A stretch of DNA of 64,000 bases from Roseomonas sp. KE0001 (GTDB lineage Bacteria; Pseudomonadota; Alphaproteobacteria; Acetobacterales; Acetobacteraceae): assembly GCF_016107285.1 (NCBI RefSeq), contig NZ_RCVQ01000003.1:186001-250000 (forward strand), read 5' to 3'. This document shows, piece after piece, positions 27,384 through 35,066 of this stretch. Position numbers and translations under genes: made by a program. The number at the start of each line of letters is the position of its first letter. Position 1 is the stretch's first letter. The notes under the pieces are model-generated. The model searched no databases, was not told where the DNA came from, and saw only the letters and a program-made list of their open reading frames with translations.

Positions 27384-28352
27384 ATGTCCATGCCGCGCCG
27401 CGCGGCCCTGGCCGCCATGGCCACTGCCGCGCTGCTTCCGGGCGTGGCCGCTGCTCAGGGCGGCGCCCAGCCCATCCGCATGGTCTGCGGCTCCTCCCCC
27501 AGCAGCATTACCGACCTGATCGCCCGCATTGTGCAGCCCGGCCTGGCGCAGCGCCTGGGCCAGGCTGTGGTGGTGGACAACCGCCCTGGCGCCGGCGGCA
27601 ATCTGGCGGTTGAATTCCTGACCCGCGCCGCGCCGGACGGGCAGACGCTGATGCTGCTCTCCGGCGGCATCGTCACGCTGAACCCCCACCTGTTCCGCAA
27701 CCTGCCCTTCGATCCGGTGCGCGACATCCGCCTGGTCTCGCGCATCACCGCCGGCGGCTTCCTGCTGGCGGTGCCCGCCGCCACCGGCGTGCGCGATGTG
27801 GATGGTCTGGTCGCGCACCTCCGGCGCAAGGGCGATGCGGCCAATTACGGTTCCCCCGGCATCGGCTTCGCCATGCATGTGGGGGCGGAGATCTTTCTCA
27901 ACGCCGTCGGTGCCCGGGCCACTCATGTGCCCTATCGCGGCAGCGCCGCCGCCATGAACGGGCTGGTGGCGGGGGAGGTGGATTTCCTGTTCGACAGCCG
28001 CGGCCCGCTGGCGCCGCATTTGGAATCTGGCCAGGTACGGGTGATCGCCAATGGCGGCAGCGTCCCGGATCTGGCCTATCCCGATCTGCCGCTGCTGTCC
28101 GCGCGTTACCCGGAGGTGGTGGTGCAGAGCTGGACGGCTCTCGCCGCCCCGGCCCGCCTGCCGGAGCCGCAGCTGCAGCGGCTGGATGCCGCCATGCGCG
28201 CCACCCTGGCCGAGCCCGAGGTGACGGAGCGGCTGCGCCAGGTCGGCAATGGCCCCGCCTATCTGGGGCCCGAGGAGCTTTCTCGCTTCTTCGCCGATGA
28301 GCGCGCCCGCGCCGCGCGCGGCGTGGCCGTGGCGGGACTGCACCCGCAATGA
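27384..28352 (+). CDS. Tripartite tricarboxylate transporter substrate-binding protein (Bug), fourth
   Basis: A 322-residue Bug protein with signal peptide (MPRRAALAAMATAALLPG to AAAQGG). The first motif is degenerate (IRMVCGSSPSSITDLIAR) while VDNRPGAGGNLAVEFLTRAA is kept, so the ligand may differ from that of the other three. The ATG at 27384 follows GGGGAGA; a GTG/ATG further upstream has no ribosome-binding site. It is the first gene of a seven-gene operon and overlaps the DUF35 gene by 4 bp, tying transport to the thiolase-like step. Confidence 0.9.
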   Translation: MSMPRRAALAAMATAALLPGVAAAQGGAQPIRMVCGSSPSSITDLIARIVQPGLAQRLGQAVVVDNRPGAGGNLAVEFLTRAAPDGQTLMLLSGGIVTLNPHLFRNLPFDPVRDIRLVSRITAGGFLLAVPAATGVRDVDGLVAHLRRKGDAANYGSPGIGFAMHVGAEIFLNAVGARATHVPYRGSAAAMNGLVAGEVDFLFDSRGPLAPHLESGQVRVIANGGSVPDLAYPDLPLLSARYPEVVVQSWTALAAPARLPEPQLQRLDAAMRATLAEPEVTERLRQVGNGPAYLGPEELSRFFADERARAARGVAVAGLHPQ

Positions 28353-28810
28353 CCCCCTTCCAGGGAGAGACGGATTTGCCGCTTCGCGACCCAGGGCTCT
28401 ACGCGCCCTCCGGCACCGGCACCGGCACCGGCACCGGCACCGGCACCGGCACCGGCGACGGCGCCGTGCTGCTGGCGCTGCGTGATCCCGCCACGGGCAC
28501 CATCGCCTTCCCCCGCACCGCGTACGGCATCGGCGCTACACCGGCCGAGGCGGCGGAGCCGATCCAACTCAGCGGCCGCGGCACGGTGCTGACTTGCATC
28601 ACCATCCATCAGCCGCTCTCCCCCGGCATGGCGGTACCGCTGCTGGTGGCGCGGCTGCGGCTGGAGGAAGGTCCGGTGCTGGATGGCATTCTGGAAGGCA
28701 CCGAGGAAGTGCCGCCCGGCACCCTGGTCCAGGCCGTGCTGGTGCCGGAGGACAGCGAGCGCGGCCCACTGCTGGTCTGCCGCTTCCGCATGCTGGAGGG
28801 CGCGGCATGA
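28349..28810 (+). CDS. DUF35 OB-fold protein lacking zinc-ribbon cysteines
   Basis: A 153-residue partner protein of a thiolase-fold enzyme. The C-terminal OB fold is recognisable (GRGTVLTCITIHQP, PLLVARLRLEEGPVLDGIL, VLVPEDSERGPLLVCRF). The N-terminal region, where DUF35 proteins normally carry a four-Cys zinc ribbon, has none: it reads as a Gly-Thr repeat encoded by seven CGGCAC hexamers, then LLALRDPATGTIAFPRTAYG. DUF35 subunits bind acyl-CoA and stabilise their partner, as ChsH2 does for the Ltp2 aldolase. Both ends overlap neighbours by 4 bp. Confidence 0.82.
   Translation: MTPFQGETDLPLRDPGLYAPSGTGTGTGTGTGTGTGDGAVLLALRDPATGTIAFPRTAYGIGATPAEAAEPIQLSGRGTVLTCITIHQPLSPGMAVPLLVARLRLEEGPVLDGILEGTEEVPPGTLVQAVLVPEDSERGPLLVCRFRMLEGAA
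28411..28456 (+). repeat. Hexanucleotide tandem repeat (CGGCAC)n inside the DUF35 gene
   Basis: Seven perfect copies of CGGCAC run from 28411 to 28452, followed by a partial copy, and encode alternating Gly and Thr. The unit length is a multiple of three, so copy-number changes alter linker length without a frameshift. Confidence 0.9.
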
Positions 28811-29955
28811 GCGGCCTGCGCGAGATGCGTCCGGTGCGGGTGGTGGGCATCGGCATGCATCCCTACCAGTTCCCGACCGAAATCCCCTATGTCACGCTGG
28901 GCCTGACCGCGCTGCGCCGAGCCCTGGCCGATGCCGAGCTGGACTGGCCGGCGGTGGGTTTCGCCGCCATCGGCACCGGCGCCATCGGCATGGCGGCGGG
29001 GCGGGTGATGCTGCGGCATATTGGCTCCACCGGGCTCGAGGTGATGCAGGTGGAGAATGCCTCCGCCTCCGGCTCCTCCGCCTTCCGCACGGCCTGCCTG
29101 ATGGTGGCCAGCGGCCAGCACGAGGTTGCGCTGGCGCTCGGCGTCGACAAGTTCGGCAGCGGCCAGCGCGCAGCGCACAAGGATGGCATCCCTCGCCTGA
29201 CGCCGGCCGCCGAGATCCCCGCGGTGAAATTCGCCCTGATGGCCCGCGCCTGGCGCGACCGCTACGGGTTGACGCCGGAGGAGATGGCGCTTGTCGCGGT
29301 GAAGAACCACGGCAATGCCGCGCGCAATCCCTACGCCCAGTTCCGCAAGCCCCGCACGCTGGAGCAGGTGCTGAACAGCAACCGCGTGGCCGGCGACCTC
29401 ACCTCTCTGCAATGCACCCCGCGCGGGGAAGGCGCCGCCGCGGTGATCGTGGCGAGCGAGGAGGCCATCCGCCGCCACGGGCTGGATCGCGGCCGCGCCA
29501 TCCGCGTGCTCTCCTCCGTCGCTTCCTCCGAGCACGCTGTTGCCGACGAGGGCTGGAGCCTGGTGGAAATGGTGCAGCGCTCCGGCCTGGCGGCGCTGGA
29601 ACAGGCCGGGGTCGCCATGGGAGAGGTGGATATCATCGAGCTGCACGACGCCTTCAGCATTGAGGAGATCGTTTATGCGGAGGCGCTCGGCCTTTGCCCG
29701 CTGGGCCAGGGCGCGGCGCAGCTGCGGGCTGGGCGCTGGGATATTGGCGGCGGCGGCTGCGCGGTGAACCCTTCGGGCGGGCTGCTCGGCATGGGTCATC
29801 CGATCGGGCCGACCGGCGCCGGGCAGGTCGCGGAAATCGTGCGGCAGCTGCGCGGCGAGGCCGAGGGGCGCCAGCATCCGGGCGCGCGCACGGGGCTCGC
29901 GCACATGATCGGGCTGGGCTCGGTCGCCGTCGGCCATGTGCTGCAGCGGGATTGA
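28807..29955 (+). CDS. Thiolase-fold protein with Ser in place of the catalytic Cys (Ltp2-like)
   Basis: A 382-residue member of the SCP2/lipid-transfer thiolase group. The usual nucleophile motif NxCASG reads VENASASGSS, so Cys is Ser at residue 86 (codon TCC at 29062). Other landmarks are kept: IELHDAFSIEE and NPSGGLLGMGHPIGPTGAG with the active-site His. Without the Cys, classical thiolysis is unlikely. In steroid degraders, Ltp2 is a thiolase-fold aldolase that lacks the Cys and needs a DUF35 partner, which is encoded immediately upstream here. An aldolase or other CoA-ester lyase is the best guess. Confidence 0.85.
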   Translation: MSGLREMRPVRVVGIGMHPYQFPTEIPYVTLGLTALRRALADAELDWPAVGFAAIGTGAIGMAAGRVMLRHIGSTGLEVMQVENASASGSSAFRTACLMVASGQHEVALALGVDKFGSGQRAAHKDGIPRLTPAAEIPAVKFALMARAWRDRYGLTPEEMALVAVKNHGNAARNPYAQFRKPRTLEQVLNSNRVAGDLTSLQCTPRGEGAAAVIVASEEAIRRHGLDRGRAIRVLSSVASSEHAVADEGWSLVEMVQRSGLAALEQAGVAMGEVDIIELHDAFSIEEIVYAEALGLCPLGQGAAQLRAGRWDIGGGGCAVNPSGGLLGMGHPIGPTGAGQVAEIVRQLRGEAEGRQHPGARTGLAHMIGLGSVAVGHVLQRD

Positions 29956-29967
29956 GGGAGAAGCGCC

Positions 29968-30762
29968 ATGCGCGAGGAATTGTCGACGCTGATCTATGAG
30001 CAGGTGGAGGGCGTCGCGACCGTCACGCTGAACCGGCCGGAGCGGATGAATTCCATTGGCGGCAGCATGAAGGAGGATCTGGCCACTGCCTTCTTCCGCC
30101 TGGCCAAGGAGGATGCCGGGCTACGCTGTGTCATCCTGACCGGGGCCGGCGACCGCGCCTTCTGCGCCGGTGCCGACATCAAGGAACGCGCCGAGCTGCG
30201 CCGCACCGGCCCGGAATACTTCATGGCGCAGAAGGCGACGCACCAGCTGATCCGCGGAATGCAGGAATTCGAGCGGCCGCTGATCGCCGCCATCAATGGC
30301 GTGGCGTTGGGCGGCGGCATGGAGTTGGCGCTCACCGCCGACATCCGGTACGCGGTGGCGCATGCACGGATGGGCCTGCCGGAAGTGCGGCTGGGCGCCA
30401 TTCCCGGCGCCGGCGGCACCCAGACCCTGCCGCGAGTTGTCGGCGCCAGCATGGCCAAGGAGCTGATGTTCACCGCCGAGCACCTGACGGCGGAGAAGGC
30501 CCTGGCCATCGGCCTGGTCAGCAAGGTGGTGGAGCGCGACGTGCTGGCCGCCGCCATGGAGACGGCGCGCAAGATTGCAGAGATGCCGCCGCTGGCGGTG
30601 GCCTTCGCCAAGCGAGCGGTGAATGCCGGCATGCAGGGCGGCATCGAGGCCGGCTTCGAACTCGAACGCTATGCCGCCGGCATGCTGACCGACAGCGAGG
30701 ACCGCCGAGAAGGCTTCCGCGCCTTTGTCGAGAAACGCAAGCCTGCCTTCGTCGGGCGCTGA
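29968..30762 (+). CDS. Enoyl-CoA hydratase/isomerase family protein
   Basis: A 264-residue crotonase. RCVILTGAGDRAFCAGADIKE forms the oxyanion hole, INGVALGGGMELALTADI carries the first Glu region and LPEVRLGAIPGAGGTQ the second; both are typical of hydratases. It adds water to an enoyl-CoA, which would supply the 3-hydroxyacyl-CoA for the neighbouring SDR or for an aldolase. It starts 12 bp after the thiolase-like gene. Confidence 0.93.
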   Translation: MREELSTLIYEQVEGVATVTLNRPERMNSIGGSMKEDLATAFFRLAKEDAGLRCVILTGAGDRAFCAGADIKERAELRRTGPEYFMAQKATHQLIRGMQEFERPLIAAINGVALGGGMELALTADIRYAVAHARMGLPEVRLGAIPGAGGTQTLPRVVGASMAKELMFTAEHLTAEKALAIGLVSKVVERDVLAAAMETARKIAEMPPLAVAFAKRAVNAGMQGGIEAGFELERYAAGMLTDSEDRREGFRAFVEKRKPAFVGR

Positions 30763-30771
30763 GAGGATCGC

Positions 30772-31587
30772 ATGGAACTGAAGCTGCAGGGTCGCGTGGC
30801 CCTTGTCACCGGCGGCGGCCAGGGCGTCGGCCGGGCCATTTGCCGCGAGCTGGCCGCCGAGGGCGTCAAGGTCATCGTCAACGACCTCTTTCCTGAGCGC
30901 GCCGAGGCGGTGGTGCGGGAGATCCGCGAGGCGGGCGGCGAGGCCACGGCCTCCCCCGGCGATATTACCAAGGCAGATTCCGTGGCAGCCCTGGTGGCAC
31001 GCGGGCGAGAGGCTTTCGGTCCCATCACCATCCTGGTGAACAATGCCGGCGTCACCCCCGGTCGCCGCGCCAAGGGGGGCATGCCGCCGACCTTCATCGA
31101 CACGCCCGACAGCGAGATGCACCAGACGGTCGAGCTGAACGTCTACGGCACCATGTATTGCTGCCGCGCCGTGCTGCCCGACATGGTCGGGGAGAAATGG
31201 GGGCGGGTGATTTCGATCGCCTCCGAGGCGGGGCGGATCGGCGAGGCGCGGCTGGCCGCCTATTCCGGCGCCAAGGCGGCGATCATCGGCCTGACCAAGT
31301 CCCTGGCCAAGGAGCATGGGCGTGACCGCATCACCGCCAATGTGGTGGTGCTGGGCGCCGTCAGCCATGAGGGCATCGCCCCTGGCCAGGCGACCAGCGC
31401 CGATGCCACGCCGGAGACCAATGAGCGCCTGGCGAAAATGCTGAACGCCTATCCCGCGGCCAAGGGATTGGGCCGGCTGTCGCGGCCGGAGGATGTCAGC
31501 GGCGTCGTCGCCTTCCTGGCCTCCGATCGTGCCGCCTTCATCACCGGGCAGCATATCGGCGCCAGCGGCGGCTATGCGATGCCCTGA
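30772..31587 (+). CDS. SDR family oxidoreductase (third)
   Basis: A 271-residue short-chain dehydrogenase with a standard cofactor motif (ALVTGGGQGVGRAI), NNAGVTPG, Ser in VISIASEAGR, and Tyr-Lys in YSGAKAAI. TGQHIGASGGYAMP ends the fold. A GAGG lies before the ATG. It is 9 bp after the enoyl-CoA hydratase and directly before the nitronate monooxygenase-like gene, so oxidation of a 3-hydroxyacyl-CoA is a reasonable role. Confidence 0.92.
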   Translation: MELKLQGRVALVTGGGQGVGRAICRELAAEGVKVIVNDLFPERAEAVVREIREAGGEATASPGDITKADSVAALVARGREAFGPITILVNNAGVTPGRRAKGGMPPTFIDTPDSEMHQTVELNVYGTMYCCRAVLPDMVGEKWGRVISIASEAGRIGEARLAAYSGAKAAIIGLTKSLAKEHGRDRITANVVVLGAVSHEGIAPGQATSADATPETNERLAKMLNAYPAAKGLGRLSRPEDVSGVVAFLASDRAAFITGQHIGASGGYAMP

Positions 31588-31588
31588 C

Positions 31589-32602
31589 ATGCATCTCCCC
31601 GTCTTCCGCACCCGCTTGACCGACCTCTTCGGCATCCGTCACCCGATCCTGGCCGGCGGGCTGATGTGGCTGTCCGATGCGCGCTATGTCGCCGCCGTGG
31701 TGCGGGCGGGCGGCATGGCCTTCCTGACGCCGCGCTCCTTTGCCGAACCGGATGGCTTCGCGCGCGAGCTGGAAAAGTGCCGCGAGCTGACCGGCGGCTT
31801 GCCCTTCGGCGTGAACCTCAATGTCTCGAAGGTGGAGGGGCACAATCTTCGCCTGGAAGCCTGGCTGGAGCTGTCGCTGCGCGCCGGCGTGCGGCATTTC
31901 GAGACGGTGGGCCGTGCCCCGGGCGACCTGATCCATCGCATCCATGCCGCGGGCGGCATCGCCATCCACAAATGCCCGTTGCTGCGCCATGCGCTGAATG
32001 CCGAGCGCGCCGGGGCGGATGCCATCTGTCTGATTGGGGTGGAGGCCGGTGGCCATCCCGGCGCCGCCCAGCTGGGGTCGCTGGTGGTAGCGCCCATGGC
32101 GGCGCGGCAGCTTTCCGTGCCCCTGGTGGTCGCGGGCGGCATCGGCACCGGGGAGAGCCTTCTCGCCGCCCTGGCCTCCGGCGCGGAAGGGGTGCTGCTC
32201 GGCTCCCGCCTGCTGGCGGCGGCGGAGATCTGGGCGCATCCCGCCTATAAAGCGCGCATCGTTGCGGCGGCACAGGATTCCTCCGTGGTGACCTTTGCCG
32301 GCACGCACCCCATGGGCGCCTGGCGGGTGCTGGAGAATGCGACCTCCCGTGAGGTGCTCCGGCGGGAGGCGGCCGGCGCCCGCGACCATGCTGAGTTTGC
32401 CGACCTCGTCGGCGGCACGAGATCCCGCGACCATGCCTATCGCGATGGCGATGTGGAACGCGGCATGCTCTCCTGCGGCCCCGCCGCTGCCTTCTGCGAC
32501 GTGGTGGAGCCGATGGAAGCCATCTTCGACCGGCTGATGACGGAGGCGGTCGCGGCGCGACGGCGCTTGGCCGGCCTGACCCTGGACATGGTGTCCGCAT
32601 GA
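31589..32602 (+). CDS. Nitronate monooxygenase-family FMN protein
   Basis: A 337-residue TIM-barrel FMN protein of the NMO/2-nitropropane dioxygenase family. FGIRHPILAGGLMWLSD, FGVNLNV, ADAICLIGVEAGGHPG and PLVVAGGIGTGESLLAALASGAEGVLLGSR (in parts) are signatures. Family members also include IpdC, a CoA-ester reductase in steroid ring C/D degradation, so a nitronate substrate should not be assumed. The ATG at 31589 immediately follows the SDR stop. The last codons overlap the second AMP ligase. Confidence 0.88.
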   Translation: MHLPVFRTRLTDLFGIRHPILAGGLMWLSDARYVAAVVRAGGMAFLTPRSFAEPDGFARELEKCRELTGGLPFGVNLNVSKVEGHNLRLEAWLELSLRAGVRHFETVGRAPGDLIHRIHAAGGIAIHKCPLLRHALNAERAGADAICLIGVEAGGHPGAAQLGSLVVAPMAARQLSVPLVVAGGIGTGESLLAALASGAEGVLLGSRLLAAAEIWAHPAYKARIVAAAQDSSVVTFAGTHPMGAWRVLENATSREVLRREAAGARDHAEFADLVGGTRSRDHAYRDGDVERGMLSCGPAAAFCDVVEPMEAIFDRLMTEAVAARRRLAGLTLDMVSA

Positions 32603-34119
32603 CCCAGACCATCCTCTTCGGCACGCACAACATCGACGGGACGGCGTTGCGCGACCGCGCCGCACGCGCCGCCAGCGGCTTGGCCGCGCTGGGCGTCACC
32701 GCCGGCGAGCGCATCGCCGTGATGCTGCGCAACGAGCCCGCCTATCTGGAGGTGATCCTCGCCGCCGACCGGCTAGGCGCGCCGCTGGTTGCCATCAACT
32801 GGCATTTTCGCGCCGAGGAGGCCGGGCATGTGCTGCAGGACAGCGGCGCCCGAGTGCTGGTGGTGCATGCCGACCTGCTGCCGCATATCGAACCCCTGGT
32901 GCCGCCGCAGGTGGCGGTGATCGTGGTACCGACGCCGCCGGAGATCGCCGCAGCCTATGGCCTAGGCGCGATCCCCGCAGCACCGGAAGGTACACTGGAC
33001 TGGCCGGCCTGGCGCGATGCCCAACCGCCCTGGACGGCGCCGACGCCGCCTTCGCTCGGGATGATGCTCTATACCTCCGGCACCACCGGAAGGGCCAAGG
33101 GCGTGCGCCGGCTGCCCGGCACGCCGGAGCAGCATGACGCCGCGCGGCGCATCCGCACCCTGGCCGGCGGGGCGCGACCGGGGATGCGGACAGCAGTGGT
33201 GGGGCCGCTCTACCATGCCGGCCCGGCCTCCAATGCGCGGGTGGCGCTGGCCCAAGCCGAGCTCATCCTGGTACTGCCGCGCTTCGATGCGGAGGAACTG
33301 CTGCACTCCCTCCAGGCGCATCGCCTGACGCATCTGGCCCTGGTGCCGATCATGCTGGTGCGACTGCTGAAGCTGCCGGAGGCGGTACGGGCGCGCTACG
33401 ACCTTTCCTCACTGGAAGGGGTAACGCATGGCGGTTCCGCCTGCGCGCCGGAGGTGAAGCGCGCCATGCTCGACTGGTGGGGCCCGATCCTTTCTGAAAC
33501 CTATGGTTCGACCGAGATGAGCCTGATCACCAGTTGCAGCGCCGCGGACTGGCTGCGTTTTCCCGGCACGGTGGGGCGGGCACTGCCCGGCACCTCTATC
33601 CGCATCCTGGATGAGGAGGGCCGTATCCTGCCGCCCGGCGAGACCGGCGAGATCTTCGTCGATTCCGGCCCGAATGCGCTGCCCTTCACCTATCACAACA
33701 TGCCGGAGGAACGCGCCCGCGTGGAGCGCGACGGCCATGTCACCAATGGCGATGTCGGCCATTTGAACGCGGAAGGCTTCCTGTTTGTCACCGATCGCAA
33801 GCGGGACATGGTGATTTCCGGCGGAGTGAACATCTATCCGGCCGAGATCGAAGCAGCGCTGATCACGCATCCCGATGTGCTGGACTGCGCCATTTTCGGC
33901 GTGCCGGACGCGGAATATGGCGAGGCCCTGGTGGCCGCCGTCCAGCTCAGGTCCGGTGCCGCGCCGATGGATGCGGCGATCCGTGGGCATCTGCAGGCGC
34001 GGCTAGCGGGCTATAAGGTGCCGCGCCGGATCTGGCTGGTGCCGGACATGCCGCGAGACAGTATGGGCAAGATCTTCAAGCGACGACTGCGGGAAGCCTA
34101 TGGTGCGGACAGGCCGTGA
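32599..34119 (+). CDS. AMP-dependent acyl-CoA synthetase (second)
   Basis: A 506-residue ANL-family ligase and last gene of the long operon. MLYTSGTTGRAKGVRR, SETYGSTEMS, VTNGDVGHLNAEGFLFVTDRKRDMVISGG and SMGKIFKRRLRE give the complete set including the C-terminal catalytic Lys region. It is only distantly related to the ligase at 14205-15785, so the two probably activate different acids. Its stop is 83 bp before the second IS6 copy. Confidence 0.92.
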   Translation: MTQTILFGTHNIDGTALRDRAARAASGLAALGVTAGERIAVMLRNEPAYLEVILAADRLGAPLVAINWHFRAEEAGHVLQDSGARVLVVHADLLPHIEPLVPPQVAVIVVPTPPEIAAAYGLGAIPAAPEGTLDWPAWRDAQPPWTAPTPPSLGMMLYTSGTTGRAKGVRRLPGTPEQHDAARRIRTLAGGARPGMRTAVVGPLYHAGPASNARVALAQAELILVLPRFDAEELLHSLQAHRLTHLALVPIMLVRLLKLPEAVRARYDLSSLEGVTHGGSACAPEVKRAMLDWWGPILSETYGSTEMSLITSCSAADWLRFPGTVGRALPGTSIRILDEEGRILPPGETGEIFVDSGPNALPFTYHNMPEERARVERDGHVTNGDVGHLNAEGFLFVTDRKRDMVISGGVNIYPAEIEAALITHPDVLDCAIFGVPDAEYGEALVAAVQLRSGAAPMDAAIRGHLQARLAGYKVPRRIWLVPDMPRDSMGKIFKRRLREAYGADRP

Positions 34120-34202
34120 GCTGCGCCTGACTATCCGCGTGACAGCCCCGTAGGCGGGAGGATGAAGTCTCGAACGCCGGAGAAATGAACACCCCTATCG
34201 GA

Positions 34203-35040
34203 GGTCCCGTTGCGAAGATTGTCGGTAGCCGCGAATAGACACGATGGTAGCCAAATCAGGCAGCGGGAAGAAGCAGCTTGTTGATGAAGTTGGCCTGGGC
34301 CCGCATGTCTCGTCCGCCGATATCCCGAACCTGCTCCTTCCTGATCATCGCCATCGCCTCGTAGCCCGCCAGTGTTCGTCGTGCTGTATGGAAACCGCTG
34401 AAGCCGAGCCCTGGTCTGATCAGGCGCTTCACACGCCGGTGGTCTTGTTCCACAATGCTATTCAGGAACTTGTATTGTCGCAGGCGGGCGGAGCGCCACA
34501 ATTTGCCGTCCGCTTTCATCTCTGCCGTGGCGCACGGGTAAGCGGGATTTCTGTCCACCGCAATGGTGCGCGGGTTCACTGTATGTGGCTGTCCAAGCGC
34601 CTTGCGGAAGAAGCGCTTCGCGGCTTCGGCATCCCGCCTGGCCGAGAGCAGGAAGTCGATGGTCTGGTCACGGCTGTCGACCGCCCGGTACAGGTAGATC
34701 CAGCACCCCTTCACCCGGACATAGGCCTCGTCAACCCTCCATGATCCGTTGGACAGGCGTAGATAAGGCCGGAGCCGCCGCTCCAACTCTGGTGCATAGG
34801 CCTGGATCCACCGAAAGATGGTGGTGTGCGCGATGCTGACATCGCGGTCCTGCAGCATGAGTTCGAGGTCGCGGTAGCTGATCGGGACCATCAGGTACCA
34901 GCGCACTGCCCAGAGGATCACCTCCGCCGTAAACTGCCGACCTTTGAAGATCGGATCCGTCCGGAGTTTCGCCAGCTGTCGTCGTGACATACCCCAGCTT
35001 GGCCCCGATCGCGCCAGACCACAAAAGATCCAACAGAACC
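34203..35040 (-). mobile_element. IS6-family insertion sequence, copy 2
   Basis: 838 bp, apparently identical to 10949-11786 and in the same orientation, with the same terminal repeats. The flanks are CTATCGGA on the left and GGCTCCCG on the right; neither is a duplication of the other, nor do they match the flanks of copy 1. The pair encloses 22.4 kb of catabolic genes. Confidence 0.92.
34256..34990 (-). CDS. IS6-family transposase, copy 2
   Basis: A 244-residue DDE transposase with the same catalytic residues as copy 1 (VDEAYVRVKG, AVDRNPAYP, IVEQDHRRVK) and no change that I can see. The reading frame stays open beyond the right IS end into the esterase gene region, but the natural start is MSRRQLAKLR inside the element. 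Confidence 0.93.
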   Translation of the reverse strand: MSRRQLAKLRTDPIFKGRQFTAEVILWAVRWYLMVPISYRDLELMLQDRDVSIAHTTIFRWIQAYAPELERRLRPYLRLSNGSWRVDEAYVRVKGCWIYLYRAVDSRDQTIDFLLSARRDAEAAKRFFRKALGQPHTVNPRTIAVDRNPAYPCATAEMKADGKLWRSARLRQYKFLNSIVEQDHRRVKRLIRPGLGFSGFHTARRTLAGYEAMAMIRKEQVRDIGGRDMRAQANFINKLLLPAA

Positions 35041-35066
35041 GGCTCCCGTGAATGGCCGAGGAGCGC

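Noticed and set aside
28411-28456. CRISPR-like repeat array
   Set aside because: It is an uninterrupted hexamer repeat inside a coding gene, with no spacers and no cas genes nearby.
10949-35040. Classical compound transposon with target-site duplication
   Set aside because: I compared the 8 bp on all four IS borders and none match.
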